Notes: generated by a model not told the origin, from the letters alone. A stretch of 64,000 nt of DNA from Ga0077527 sp032128415 (GCA_032128415.1 JAQBGW010000063.1:17180-81179), one strand, 5' to 3'; positions 51,629-60,240 are shown, numbered from the stretch's first letter. Numbers and translations are program-made.

Positions 51629-52644
51629 AGAGGCCGCAAATCAAACTCAGCGTCCTCGACCAGTCGCCGATCATCAGCGGGCACAGCCCGCAGCAGGCCA
51701 TTCAGCAGACCATACGTCTCGCGCAGGCCGCGGAGAAGCTGGGGTATTACCGCTACTGGTGCGCCGAGCATCATTCAGTCATGGCGCTGGCCGATCCGTG
51801 TCCGGAAATTCTGGTGACGCGCTTGGCTGCAGCGACTTCGACCATCCGCGTCGGCACCGGCGGCGTACTGCTGCCTTACTACAGCCCGCTGAAAATTGCC
51901 GAGCAGTTCCGCATGCTCGAAGCTTTGTTTCCGGGACGCATTGATCTGGGCATTGGCCGCGCGCCGGGCGGTGATCAGGTCACTGCGACAGCCATGGGGC
52001 AGGGGCGCTATCCGTCGGCGGATGATTTTCCGGAGCAGGTGCAGTATCTGGCCGCGTACCTGGATGATGATTTACCGGAGGGCCACCCGTTTGCCCACGT
52101 GAAAGCGCAGCCCGCCGGCCCGCATAGCCCGCAGATATGGCTGCTTGGCTCATCGGACTACAGCGGCGCGCTGGCGGCGCAACTGGGATTGCGTTTTGCG
52201 TTTGCGCATTTCATCAGCGCGCGCGGCGGTGATGTGGTGATGCGTGATTTTAAAGAGCGTTTTCAACCTTCAGCGCGCGAACCCCAGCCGCAGGCGCTGG
52301 TGTGTGTGTTCGTGATCTGCGCTGATTCGCAGGTCGCGGCGGAGCGATTGGCGCAGAGTGTCGATCTGCGCCGGCTGAACATGGATTACGGTGTGAACGC
52401 GCCGGTACCGACGCCGGAAGAAGCCGAGCGTTACCCGTACACCGATGTCGATCGTCAGCGCATTGCGCATCACCGTCGCCGGGTCGTTCTGGGTGCGCCG
52501 GCTGTCGTCAAACAGCGATTGCTGGAGATCCAAGCCGAATTTTCTGCCGATGAACTGATGGTCATTACCATCACCGGTGATTACGACACGCGCTTGCATT
52601 CATATGAGCTCGTCGCCGACGCCTTTGGCCTTGGTCATCCGTAG
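51589..52644 (+). CDS. LLM class flavin-dependent oxidoreductase (luciferase-like)
   Basis: A TIM-barrel, F420/FMN-type monooxygenase. Typical N-terminal IKLSVLDQSPIISG, YWCAEHHS, VGTGGVLLPYYSPLKIAEQFRMLEALFPGRIDLGIGRAPGGD, and C-terminal VVLGAPAVVKQRLLEIQ. The start is unusual: the expected N-terminus has no ATG, GTG or TTG near it. The nearest canonical codon is GTG 51589, inside the HDAC gene with a 40-bp overlap. Substrate unknown; the group is broad. Confidence 0.85.
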   Translation: MRSIERVHPWFRIERPQIKLSVLDQSPIISGHSPQQAIQQTIRLAQAAEKLGYYRYWCAEHHSVMALADPCPEILVTRLAAATSTIRVGTGGVLLPYYSPLKIAEQFRMLEALFPGRIDLGIGRAPGGDQVTATAMGQGRYPSADDFPEQVQYLAAYLDDDLPEGHPFAHVKAQPAGPHSPQIWLLGSSDYSGALAAQLGLRFAFAHFISARGGDVVMRDFKERFQPSAREPQPQALVCVFVICADSQVAAERLAQSVDLRRLNMDYGVNAPVPTPEEAERYPYTDVDRQRIAHHRRRVVLGAPAVVKQRLLEIQAEFSADELMVITITGDYDTRLHSYELVADAFGLGHP

Positions 52645-52697
52645 TATCCACAGCCGCATTGCAGTTGCGGTTGCAGGAGGGGCATACTGGAAATGGT

Positions 52698-53480
52698 ATG
52701 TCCTTTTTCTTTGGCGGAATGATTCCTGATTATTGGGCGCGTAGCGGCGTGACTGTGCTGCGTGCCGGCATCGCCTGTGTCTTGCTGGGGGTTTGTATGA
52801 ATACCGAAGCTGCTGATAATTTCGATGTGCGCCGTGCCGTCATGATTGCCGAGATCGGGCGGATGGCGCATGACTCAGCGCGCGAGACCGGACGCAAGGC
52901 GCTGGACCCGCAGGTGATGGCCGCGCTGCGCAAGGTGGATAGACATCGTTTTGTGCCGCCATCACTGATTGCACAAGCTTATGACAACCACCCGCTGCCT
53001 ATCGGGCAGGGTCAAACCATTTCGCAGCCATTCATCGTTGCACTGATGACCGATTTGCTGGGCGTCGGTCCCGGCGACAAGGTGCTGGAGGTTGGTACGG
53101 GCTCGGGTTATCAGGCGGCGGTGCTGGCTGAAATGGTGCGTGCGGTCTATTCCGTCGAAGTGATCGAACCGCTGGGTCGTGAAGCGGCGCGGGTATTGGC
53201 AGCCGCGGGTTATCGCAATGTGCATACGCGTATTGGCGACGGTTACGCCGGCTGGCCGGAGGAGGCGCCGTTCGATGCGATTATGGTTACGGCTGCAGCA
53301 CCAGACGTGCCGCCACCACTGATCGAGCAATTGAAAACCGGTGGCCGGCTGGTGATTCCGCTGGGTGCGCCCGGTGCGCAGTCCTTGTATGTGATCGAGA
53401 AGAACTCGGGTGGCGGCGTGACGCGCCGCAAGATTCTCGATGTGCGTTTTGTGCCCTTGACCAGGAAGCCGGTGAACTGA
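52698..53480 (+). CDS. pcm: Protein-L-isoaspartate O-methyltransferase, likely exported
   Basis: A 260-aa PCMT. Core motifs are RFVPPSLIAQAYDNHPLPIGQGQTISQPFIVALMTDLL, VLEVGTGSGYQAAVLAEM and GWPEEAPFDAIMVTAAAPDVPP. It repairs isoaspartyl residues using SAM. The N-terminus (MSFFFGGMIPDYWARSGVTV then LRAGIACVLLGV) resembles a signal or anchor, which is unusual for a SAM enzyme. Starts at 52698, 52719 or 52797 are possible; the last would give a cytosolic protein. Confidence 0.87.
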   Translation: MSFFFGGMIPDYWARSGVTVLRAGIACVLLGVCMNTEAADNFDVRRAVMIAEIGRMAHDSARETGRKALDPQVMAALRKVDRHRFVPPSLIAQAYDNHPLPIGQGQTISQPFIVALMTDLLGVGPGDKVLEVGTGSGYQAAVLAEMVRAVYSVEVIEPLGREAARVLAAAGYRNVHTRIGDGYAGWPEEAPFDAIMVTAAAPDVPPPLIEQLKTGGRLVIPLGAPGAQSLYVIEKNSGGGVTRRKILDVRFVPLTRKPVN

Positions 53481-53689
53481 TCCAGCGGTTGTTTTCGGCC
53501 CGTTTTTAGTTCGGTCACAGGCCCTGGCACCAAAATAAAGCGGTGGCCCGGGGGCACGCACCATAGGGTGGCGTGCAAATGCCATTTTTTCCTGTACGGC
53601 AGCCGCAATTGCCCCCTGCAGAGGCATGGCACGGTGGTTGCTCTGGGTATAGCAGGTAATCATCGGCGGCATGCGCCGGAGAGGCAACA
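53481..53689. other. 209-bp intergenic region
   Basis: No coding frame or strong hairpin identified. It holds the leader of the TrpD2-like gene. A GGAGAGG sits before the GTG at 53690. Confidence 0.4.
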
Positions 53690-54658
53690 GTGGCATGGGC
53701 ACACACTATTGATGCGCTGGCGGCAGATCAGTCGTTGTCGGAACTGGAAGCCGAGGTGTTGTTCGCCGCCATATTCGATGGCGGCGTGCCGGAACTCGAA
53801 CTGGGCGGACTGCTGGCGTTGCTGGAACAAAGGTCGCTGACACAGCAGGAACTGGTAGGCGTAATGGCGGCATTAACGCCGCGGGTGTTTCAGATGATTG
53901 CGCCCGATACACAATGGCGTCCGGTGCTGATGCCCACGTATGGCGCGCAGCGCGAGCAGCCGAATCTGGTACCGTTGCTGGCGTTGAGCCTGCAACGGCT
54001 GGGTATACCGGTGCTGGTGCATGGCATGCTGAGCGGCGAGCGCAGTGTGCCGACCGCCGGCATTTTTCGTGAACTGGGTGTCATGCCTTGCGCAAGTATT
54101 GCGCAGGCGCAGCAAGTGATGCGTGATGGACAGGTAGCCTTTGTGCTGACCGGTGCGCTGGCGCCGGCATTGGCTGATCTGCTGGCGCTGCGTGTGCGAT
54201 TGGGCGGCGGTGCGCTGGCGCGTCTGCTGGCGCGCCTTGCCGACCCGCTGGGAGGTGCAGCACTGCAATTGATTCCGGCAGAGCACGTTCACCATCGCGT
54301 GATGCTGCAATCGTTGTTGAGCGACAACGATGCGAGCGCGTTGTTGTTCGAGACCGGCGACGGCGAACCGGTGGTTGATGCGCAATGCCGGCCGGCTATC
54401 GACATGGTGCGCAGCGGCAGCGTGCAGGCATTGTTCGATGCCGAAGCGACCCCGCGTTGCGCGCATCCGCTGCCGGCCGCCGATGATTTACAAGGTACCG
54501 CGAGCTGGATCACCAATGTACTCGAGGGACGCATCCCGATGCCCGCGCCGATCGCCAATCAGCTCGCCTGTTGCCTCTATGGTACTGGTTATGCGCATGA
54601 TATGAACCGGGCCAAGGCGATCGCCGCCGTTGAAACCGGGAGTCTGGCTGTCGTCTGA
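53690..54658 (+). CDS. Glycosyl transferase family 3-like protein (TrpD2/YbiB type)
   Basis: A 322-aa protein with the anthranilate phosphoribosyltransferase fold. The N-terminal helical domain has SLSELEAEVLFAAIFDGGVPELELGGLLALL. The body includes LGIPVLVHGMLSGERSVPTAG and LLARLADPLGGAALQLIPAEHVHHRVM. It lacks the strict TrpD PRPP motif, as in YbiB-like TrpD2 proteins that bind nucleic acid. GTG start with GGAGAGG upstream. Not part of a trp operon here. Confidence 0.85.
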   Translation: MAWAHTIDALAADQSLSELEAEVLFAAIFDGGVPELELGGLLALLEQRSLTQQELVGVMAALTPRVFQMIAPDTQWRPVLMPTYGAQREQPNLVPLLALSLQRLGIPVLVHGMLSGERSVPTAGIFRELGVMPCASIAQAQQVMRDGQVAFVLTGALAPALADLLALRVRLGGGALARLLARLADPLGGAALQLIPAEHVHHRVMLQSLLSDNDASALLFETGDGEPVVDAQCRPAIDMVRSGSVQALFDAEATPRCAHPLPAADDLQGTASWITNVLEGRIPMPAPIANQLACCLYGTGYAHDMNRAKAIAAVETGSLAVV

Positions 54659-54786
54659 TTCTTCGCGGCGTATCCCCTGATTGCAGAGTGGCCTTTGCCA
54701 GCGGTTCCGGGCTGCTGTGCTAGACTGCGCGCTGATTTTCAAGTTGTTCCATTCTCATAACAATTCCGATTGAAAGGAGTGCGCAC

Positions 54787-55374
54787 ATGGGAGCGATATT
54801 CCAGTCTTTGGGGCGGACCGTACTTGCCGGTTTCGTCATTCTTGTAATTCTTATTCTCGTTGCCGGAAGTGGCGCGCGGGGCCTCGGCGATCATGCCTGG
54901 TGGGCATTCGTGATGCGCTGGCTGCATGTGATGTCCGGCGTCATGTGGATCGGTCTGCTCTGGTATTTCAATTTTGTGCAGATTCCATCGATGCCGAAAA
55001 TTCCTGATGAGCAGAAACCGGCTATCGGCAAAGTGATCGCGCCGCTGGCGCTTTTCTGGTTCCGCTGGGCCGCACTGGCGACCATTGTGACCGGCCTGCT
55101 GGTTGCCGGCATGAACGGCTATCTCGGTGCCGCACTGATGCTCGGCAAGCCGTTCACCGCAATCGGCATCGGTATGTGGCTGGGCATCATCATGGCGTTT
55201 AACGTCTGGTTCATCATCTGGCCGAACCAGAAGAAAGCGCTGGGCATCGTTCCGGTGGAAGCCCCGGCAAAGGCTGCCGCGGCGCGCATCGCGATGCTGA
55301 CTTCGCGTGCCAATACCATGTTGTCGATTCCCATGCTGTTCTGCATGGTGGCCCAGTCGCACGGAGGTCTCTAA
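54787..55374 (+). CDS. PuuD/urate oxidase N-terminal-like membrane protein
   Basis: A 195-aa protein with five hydrophobic segments (about 9-28, 42-60, 82-104, 114-134, 173-189). The conserved WLHVMSGVMWIGLLWYFNFVQIP and FRWAALATIVTGLLVAG match the membrane domain found at the N-terminus of PuuD-type urate hydroxylases (Urate_ox_N/DUF989), with candidate heme-ligand histidines. It lacks the C-terminal cytochrome c domain. GAAAGGAG precedes the ATG. It may be a heme-containing membrane oxidoreductase. Confidence 0.82.
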   Translation: MGAIFQSLGRTVLAGFVILVILILVAGSGARGLGDHAWWAFVMRWLHVMSGVMWIGLLWYFNFVQIPSMPKIPDEQKPAIGKVIAPLALFWFRWAALATIVTGLLVAGMNGYLGAALMLGKPFTAIGIGMWLGIIMAFNVWFIIWPNQKKALGIVPVEAPAKAAAARIAMLTSRANTMLSIPMLFCMVAQSHGGL

Positions 55375-55394
55375 GCACCAGGTTTGTTGCTCCA

Positions 55395-55423
55395 AAAAAC
55401 GCCCGGGATTCCCGGGCGTTTTT
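55395..55423. terminator. Bidirectional Rho-independent terminator
   Basis: A 13-bp stem AAAAACGCCCGGG / CCCGGGCGTTTTT with a 3-nt loop ATT. It serves both the rightward PuuD-like gene and the leftward DUF192 gene. Confidence 0.93.
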
Positions 55424-55438
55424 GTTGGTGCTCGCCGC

Positions 55439-55891
55439 TCAGTGTGGCCGCAGTTTTTTGTCCAGCCCTTCGATTTTCATACCTTCGCCTATGCCGTGCT
55501 TGCGGAACCAGCCGAGGTTCATTTCCAGGGCGTAGCGCGCGGGGCGTGCCGCAAAATGCGAATCGCGGGTGTGCGGTTGCATGTCCTCGATATTAATGAT
55601 GACGCCAGCTTCGTCGAGGAAAGCCACCGACAGCGGGATATAGGTATTCATCATCCACATGCCGTGAAGGGAGAGGCGGTCAAACACAAACAGCATGCCA
55701 CGGCCTTCCGGCAACATGCGCCGGTGCATCAACCCCTGCATGCGGTCCGCATTAGTCATCGCCACTTCGACAACGAAGTTCTGCTTGTTCACTTCGAGTT
55801 CGATTTGCGGCATGGCGGCGCCGGCACCGATGCTGGTCAGGCACAAGGCAGCAATCAGCAGCAGGCGCATGATTCCGCGTGTCGCACGCAT
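55439..55891 (-). CDS. Exported DUF192 protein
   Basis: A 150-aa protein. The signal peptide has hydrophobic residues about 9-25 ending GAGAAM. DUF192 signatures are VEVAMTNADRMQGLMHRRMLPEGRGMLFVF, HGMWMMNTYIPLSVAFLD and RYALEMNLGWFRKHGI. Function unknown but conserved in gammaproteobacteria and betaproteobacteria. ATG 55891 follows the dut stop directly (TAGTGATG), so the two are coupled. Confidence 0.88.
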   Translation of the reverse strand: MRATRGIMRLLLIAALCLTSIGAGAAMPQIELEVNKQNFVVEVAMTNADRMQGLMHRRMLPEGRGMLFVFDRLSLHGMWMMNTYIPLSVAFLDEAGVIINIEDMQPHTRDSHFAARPARYALEMNLGWFRKHGIGEGMKIEGLDKKLRPH

Positions 55892-55893
55892 CA

Positions 55894-56343
55894 CTATTTT
55901 TCTCCCGTACTGCCGAAACCACCGGCGCCGCGGTCGGATGCGGTGAAATCATCGACGATATTGAAGGCGACTTGCACGACGGGTACGACCACCAGTTGCG
56001 CCAGGCGTTCCAGCGGATTGATGGTGAACGTCGTGTTGCTGCGGTTCCAGGTGGATACAAAGAGCTGTCCCTGATAGTCGGAATCGATCAGGCCGACCAG
56101 ATTGCCGAGCACAATGCCGTGTTTGTGGCCGAGGCCGGAGCGCGGCAGGATGATTGCAGCAAGACCGGGATCGGCAATATGGATGGCCATGCCGGTGGGG
56201 ATCAGTTCAGTCTGACCGGGTTGCAGCGTCAGCGGGTTATCCAGGCAGGCGCGCAAATCCAGTCCCGCAGCGCCGGGGGTCGCGTATTGCGGTAACTGGT
56301 CGCGCAGCCGTGCGTCGAGTATTTTGACGTCGATGGAGTGCAT
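55894..56343 (-). CDS. dut: dUTP diphosphatase
   Basis: A 149-aa trimeric dUTPase. All five motifs are present: PGAAGLDLRACLD (I), PRSGLGHKHGIVL (II), GNLVGLIDSDYQGQL (III), RLAQLVVVPV (IV) and RGAGGFGSTG (V). Hydrolyses dUTP to dUMP and PPi. It is downstream of coaBC on the same strand. Confidence 0.97.
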   Translation of the reverse strand: MHSIDVKILDARLRDQLPQYATPGAAGLDLRACLDNPLTLQPGQTELIPTGMAIHIADPGLAAIILPRSGLGHKHGIVLGNLVGLIDSDYQGQLFVSTWNRSNTTFTINPLERLAQLVVVPVVQVAFNIVDDFTASDRGAGGFGSTGEK

Positions 56344-56397
56344 AAAAGCGTGAACGGGTGAAGGGTGAACGAGTGAACGGGGATGCCCGTTCGCGGT

Positions 56398-57630
56398 TTA
56401 CCTGGATTTGCGGGACTTGATACCGCAAAGACCAGCGATGTGGCTGATGATCTGGCGCGCGACGACGTCCTTGGATGCACGTGGCAGGCGATGCGTGCCG
56501 CGATTATCGAGGAGTGATACTTCGTTGTCGTCGGCGCCGATTGCATCCTGCGCGAGATTGGCAATCATCAACGGTACCTTCTTGCGCCGACGCTTCTCAT
56601 CGGCGTAGCGGTCGAGGTTGCGGCTTTCGGCGGCAAAGCCGACGCAGAACGGCGGCTTCGGGCGCGCTGCGATCCAGCCGAGAATGTCGGGATTGGGTAC
56701 CAGGCTCAATTGCAACTGGGCTTTATCGGTTTTCTTGATCTTGTGCTTGCGCGGCGCGCTGATGCGGTAATCGGCGACAGCGGCGACGCCGATGAAAATG
56801 TCAGTCTTGGCAGCTTGTTTTTTGACGGCTTCAAACATTTCCGCGGCGGTTTGCACGTGGGTGACCGTTGCGCCGACTGGCGGTGCAAGGCTGGTTGGCC
56901 CGGATACCAGTGTGACTTCGGCGCCGGCGGCAATTGCCGCGCGCGCCAGCGCATAACCCATTTTGCCGGAACTGCGGTTGGTAATACCGCGCACGGCGTC
57001 GATCGGTTCGAAGGTCGGCCCGGCAGTCATCAGCACGCGCTTGCCGGACAGCAATTTCGGCGCAAGAAAGGCATTGATGGCATCGGCGAGATCGTTGGCT
57101 TCGAGCATGCGGCCCATGCCCGTTTCGCCGCAGGCCTGGTCGCCCGCGTCGGGACCGAAGATGGTGACACCGTCGCGCTTGAGTTGCGCGACATTGCGTT
57201 GCGTCGCCGGGTGTTCCCACATCTGCAGGTTCATCGCCGGTGCGACGATCAGCGGGCAGTCGCGCGCGAGGCATAACGTGGACAGCAAATCGTCGGCGAG
57301 ACCAAGGGCTGCTTTGGCGAGAAAATCCGCAGTGGCAGGCGCGACCACGATCAGCTGTTTGTCGCGTGTGAGTTCGATGTGTGCCATCGCATTCGGGATG
57401 CTTGCATCCCACATGTCGGTGTAGACCGGGTTGCCGGACAAGGCCTGCAGCGTTGCCGGCGTGATGAAGCCGCAGGCCGCCTGGGTCATCACCACATGCA
57501 CGTCGATGCCGCGATCGCCCAGCCGGCGTACCAGTTCGGCAGCCTTGTAGGCGGCGATGCCACCGGTCAGGCCGAGCAAAATCTTCGGCCGTTCGTTTTT
57601 ATGCTCATTTTTACTTTGTATATCAGGCAC
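56398..57630 (-). CDS. coaBC: Bifunctional phosphopantothenoylcysteine decarboxylase/phosphopantothenate-cysteine ligase
   Basis: A 410-aa protein. The N-terminal flavoprotein CoaC domain has ILLGLTGGIAAYKAAELVR, the catalytic His in MAHIELTRDK, and VAPAMNLQMWEHP. The C-terminal CoaB domain has VLMTAGPTFEPIDAVRGITNRSSGKMG and KIKKTDKAQLQLSL. Two steps of CoA synthesis. Start ATG 57630. Confidence 0.96.
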   Translation of the reverse strand: MPDIQSKNEHKNERPKILLGLTGGIAAYKAAELVRRLGDRGIDVHVVMTQAACGFITPATLQALSGNPVYTDMWDASIPNAMAHIELTRDKQLIVVAPATADFLAKAALGLADDLLSTLCLARDCPLIVAPAMNLQMWEHPATQRNVAQLKRDGVTIFGPDAGDQACGETGMGRMLEANDLADAINAFLAPKLLSGKRVLMTAGPTFEPIDAVRGITNRSSGKMGYALARAAIAAGAEVTLVSGPTSLAPPVGATVTHVQTAAEMFEAVKKQAAKTDIFIGVAAVADYRISAPRKHKIKKTDKAQLQLSLVPNPDILGWIAARPKPPFCVGFAAESRNLDRYADEKRRRKKVPLMIANLAQDAIGADDNEVSLLDNRGTHRLPRASKDVVARQIISHIAGLCGIKSRKSR

Positions 57631-57739
57631 GTAGCACTTCCCGCTGCAAAGGATGGTCAGTGTAACTGCAAATTCGGGGGCGGGTAAACCGGGGGCTGGC
57701 CGGCGCGTTCATCATTCACCCACCTGGAGCAATCTGATC

Positions 57740-58414
57740 ATGGCAATTACCGACTGGCCGCTGGACGACCGTCCTCGCGAGAAACTGCTGGCCAAAGGGC
57801 CGCAGAGCCTGTCGGACGCGGAATTGGTGGCGATTTTCCTGCGCACCGGCGTCAAGGGCAAAAGCGCAGTGGAACTGGCGCGCATGCAACTGACGCGTTT
57901 CGGCTCGCTGTCGGCGCTGGCGGGTGCGACCAACGAGTCGTTCTGCGCTGAATCGGGTCTGGGTCCGGCAAAATACGCGCAACTGCAGGCGGCACTGGAG
58001 ATTGCGCGGCGCACGCTGCGCGAAAAACTTGATAGCGGATCGGCGCTGTCGGCACCCCAGACCGTGCGTGATTATCTGCGGCTGACGCTGCACGGCCGGC
58101 CGCACGAAGTTTTCGTTGCAGTATTTCTCGATGCGCAGCACCGCGTGGTGGCCTCCGAAGAGTTATTCCGCGGCACGCTGACGCAGACCAGCGTGTATCC
58201 GCGCGAAGTGGTCAAACGCGCGTTGCACCACAATGCTGCTGCAGTGATCTTTGCCCACAACCATCCCTCGGGTGTCGCCGAACCCAGTCGCGCTGATGAG
58301 GCGCTGACCATAGCGCTGAAACAGGCGCTGGCGTTGGTGGATGTGCGGGTGCTCGACCATTTCGTCATTGCTGGCGACGGCGCATTGTCATTCGCCGAGC
58401 GAGGATTGATGTAA
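57740..58414 (+). CDS. radC: RadC/DUF2466 family protein (JAB/MPN domain)
   Basis: A 224-aa protein. The N-terminal helix-hairpin-helix region is PREKLLAKGPQSLSDAELVAIFLRTG. The C-terminal JAMM domain has EELFRGTLTQTSVYPREVVKRAL and the metal motif FAHNHPSGVAEPSRAD. Despite the name, a role in DNA repair is not established. ATG 57740 has CTGGAG upstream. Divergent from coaBC. Confidence 0.93.
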   Translation: MAITDWPLDDRPREKLLAKGPQSLSDAELVAIFLRTGVKGKSAVELARMQLTRFGSLSALAGATNESFCAESGLGPAKYAQLQAALEIARRTLREKLDSGSALSAPQTVRDYLRLTLHGRPHEVFVAVFLDAQHRVVASEELFRGTLTQTSVYPREVVKRALHHNAAAVIFAHNHPSGVAEPSRADEALTIALKQALALVDVRVLDHFVIAGDGALSFAERGLM

Positions 58415-58440
58415 CTAATTGTTTTTATTGAATTATTTGT
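58408..58440 (+). repeat. AT-rich dispersed motif at radC stop
   Basis: GATGTAACTAATTGTTTTTA followed by TTGAATTATTTG. The motif's GATGTAA includes the radC stop codon (ATG TAA). Nearly identical on the minus strand to 33025-33058. Confidence 0.7.
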
Positions 58441-58474
58441 TTTAGTGTCGGCAGTGTCTGGGTGTGTTCTTGGG

Positions 58475-58504
58475 TTGAGGTGAACAGCGGTAGCAGTGTA
58501 TGAT
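58475..58504 (+). promoter_or_regulatory. Candidate sigma70 promoter of rpmB-rpmG
   Basis: TTGAGG (58475-58480), an 18-bp spacer, then TATGAT (58499-58504), about 30 bp upstream of the rpmB ATG. A reasonable -35/-10 pair for a constitutive ribosomal operon. Confidence 0.55.
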
Positions 58505-58535
58505 TCGCCCTTTTCAGAATTTGCGGAGCACTGCC

Positions 58536-58772
58536 ATGTCTCGGGTCTGCGACGTCACCGGTAAAAAACCGATGACCGGGAACAATGTTTCCCATGCCAA
58601 CAACAAAACGAAACGCCGTTTTCTGCCCAACCTGCACAAGCGCCGGTTCTGGGTTGAAAGCGAAAACCGCTGGGTGAATCTGCGCGTGTCGAACGCCGGG
58701 CTGCGCACCATCGATCGCAAGGGTATTGATGTCGTACTCGCCGACCTGCGCGAGCAGGGCATGAACATCTAA
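58536..58772 (+). CDS. rpmB: 50S ribosomal protein L28
   Basis: A 78-aa protein: MSRVCDVTGKKPMTGNNVSH, HANNKTKRRFLPNLHKRRFW, and a C-terminus of VLADLREQGMNI. Normal length for bL28. The start at 58536 gives the standard N-terminus. Followed 29 bp later by rpmG, the standard bacterial pair. Confidence 0.98.
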   Translation: MSRVCDVTGKKPMTGNNVSHANNKTKRRFLPNLHKRRFWVESENRWVNLRVSNAGLRTIDRKGIDVVLADLREQGMNI

Positions 58773-58801
58773 GTAAACATTGTCCTAAGGACGAAACGAC
58801 C

Positions 58802-58957
58802 ATGCGTGAAAAAATTAAACTTGAATCCAGCGCCGGCACCGGCCATTTTTACACCACGACCAAAAACAAGCGCACGATGACCGAGAAGATGGAGATCAAG
58901 AAGTTCGATCCCGTCGCCCGCAAGCACGTGCTCTACAAGGAAGCCAAGATCAAATAA
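58802..58957 (+). CDS. rpmG: 50S ribosomal protein L33
   Basis: A 51-aa protein: MREKIKLESSAGTGHFYTTT, KNKRTMTEKMEIKKFDP, VARKHVLYKEAKIK. This is the zinc-free L33 type; there is no CxxC. GAAACGACC precedes the ATG, with AAGGACG further up. The stop codon lies inside an 11-bp hairpin stem. Confidence 0.97.
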   Translation: MREKIKLESSAGTGHFYTTTKNKRTMTEKMEIKKFDPVARKHVLYKEAKIK

Positions 58958-58984
58958 ACCGGTCGCGTTGCTGCCGGTTTATTT
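58952..58984 (+). terminator. Hairpin overlapping the rpmG stop codon
   Basis: A perfect 11-bp stem AAATAAACCGG / CCGGTTTATTT with an 11-nt loop. The TAA of rpmG is in the left arm. It is low in T-run, so it may be an RNA-stabilising hairpin rather than an intrinsic terminator. Confidence 0.6.
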
Positions 58985-59030
58985 CCGCCCGATCGAACAC
59001 ACGCTATGCGCTGTTCACCGGGCGGGTAAT

Positions 59031-59060
59031 AAAAAAAACCCGCCTTTCGGCGGGCTTTTT
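59031..59060. terminator. Rho-independent terminator after rpmG
   Basis: An A-tract, then CCCGCC-TTTC-GGCGGG followed by CTTTTT. It ends the rpmB-rpmG transcript and can also serve the leftward desaturase transcript. Confidence 0.88.
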
Positions 59061-59079
59061 GTTTGTGGAGCTGGGTATG

Positions 59080-60240
59080 TCAGGCGTAGCAGCGCAGTCG
59101 CCGGGAAAACTGCTCCAGCGCTTCGATGCCGCTGGCTTCGGCGCGACCGCACCAGTCTTCCAGTTGCTTGACCAACTGCTCTTTTGTCGCGGTTGAGCGT
59201 TGCCACAACTGCGCCAGTTCATCACGCATCGTGTACACCGTGCCCAGCGTATTGCTGTAGCGTATGGCCAGCGCGCGTTGCTCCTGTTCAGCGACCGGCA
59301 GGGCCGCTTTGTCGATGCGCAGCCAGCGCTTCAGTTTTCCAGTGTCGATGTCGGCAGCTTTGCCCTTGATCGCCTGCAGTTCGCCAGCGCAGGTGGCGCG
59401 CAATGTGCTCGCGTATTTGGCCACTACCTCGTAGCGATGCGTCACTATGGCTTGCAGCGTTGCGAGGTCGCAGCAGGTCTTGGAACTGTCGAAAGTCAGC
59501 TTCGGCGCAACTTTTTTTACCGTCGCGAGACCCAGAATTTCAAGAATGCGGATGTAGAGCCAGCCGATGTCGAATTCGAACCAGCGGTTAGACAGTTTTG
59601 CCGAAGTCGCATAGGCATGATGGTTGTTGTGCAGTTCTTCGCCACCGATCAAGATGCCCCAGGGCACGATATTGGTGCTGGCGTCTTCCGGCTGGAAAGT
59701 GCGATAGCCCCAGTAGTGGCCGATGCCGTTAATGACACCCGCAGCGAGGAACGGGATCCACAGCATCTGCACGGCAAATATGGTGATGCCGATCGGACCG
59801 AGCAGTATGACGTTGGTGATCAGCATCAGTGCGATGCCGTAGCGGTCGTGACTGTAGACCTTGTGCTCCAGCCAGTCGTCAGGTGTACCGTAGCCGTAGC
59901 GCTCCAGTGTCTCCGGGTTGCGGCCTTCTTTGCGGTACAGTTCCGCGCCTTCCAGCAGCACTTTGCGGATGCCAAGTATCTGCGGGCTGTGCGGATCCTC
60001 GATGGTTTCACATTTAGCGTGGTGTTTGCGGTGGATGGCTGTCCAGTGTTTGGTCAGCATGCCGGTGGTCAGCCATAGCCAGAAGCGGAAAAAATGTGCC
60101 GGCAGCGGGTGCAGGTCGAGCGCGCGGTGCGCCGAATGACGGTGCAGATAGATCGTCACCGCTGCAATAGTGATGTGGGTGCCGATCAGCGCATACGCGA
60201 TATAACCCCACCACGGTAAATCCAGAACCCCTGTATACAT
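59080..60240 (-). CDS. Membrane acyl-CoA/acyl-lipid delta-9-type desaturase
   Basis: A 386-aa di-iron membrane desaturase. Histidine boxes are HRHSAHR (about 33-39), HRKHH (about 70-74) and HNNHH (about 210-214). Four hydrophobic segments flank the first two boxes. The N-terminal 280 residues are the desaturase; the last 110 residues are charged and helical with no family I recognise. It introduces a double bond in saturated fatty acyl chains, so it would help with cold adaptation. Confidence 0.92.
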   Translation of the reverse strand: MYTGVLDLPWWGYIAYALIGTHITIAAVTIYLHRHSAHRALDLHPLPAHFFRFWLWLTTGMLTKHWTAIHRKHHAKCETIEDPHSPQILGIRKVLLEGAELYRKEGRNPETLERYGYGTPDDWLEHKVYSHDRYGIALMLITNVILLGPIGITIFAVQMLWIPFLAAGVINGIGHYWGYRTFQPEDASTNIVPWGILIGGEELHNNHHAYATSAKLSNRWFEFDIGWLYIRILEILGLATVKKVAPKLTFDSSKTCCDLATLQAIVTHRYEVVAKYASTLRATCAGELQAIKGKAADIDTGKLKRWLRIDKAALPVAEQEQRALAIRYSNTLGTVYTMRDELAQLWQRSTATKEQLVKQLEDWCGRAEASGIEALEQFSRRLRCYA

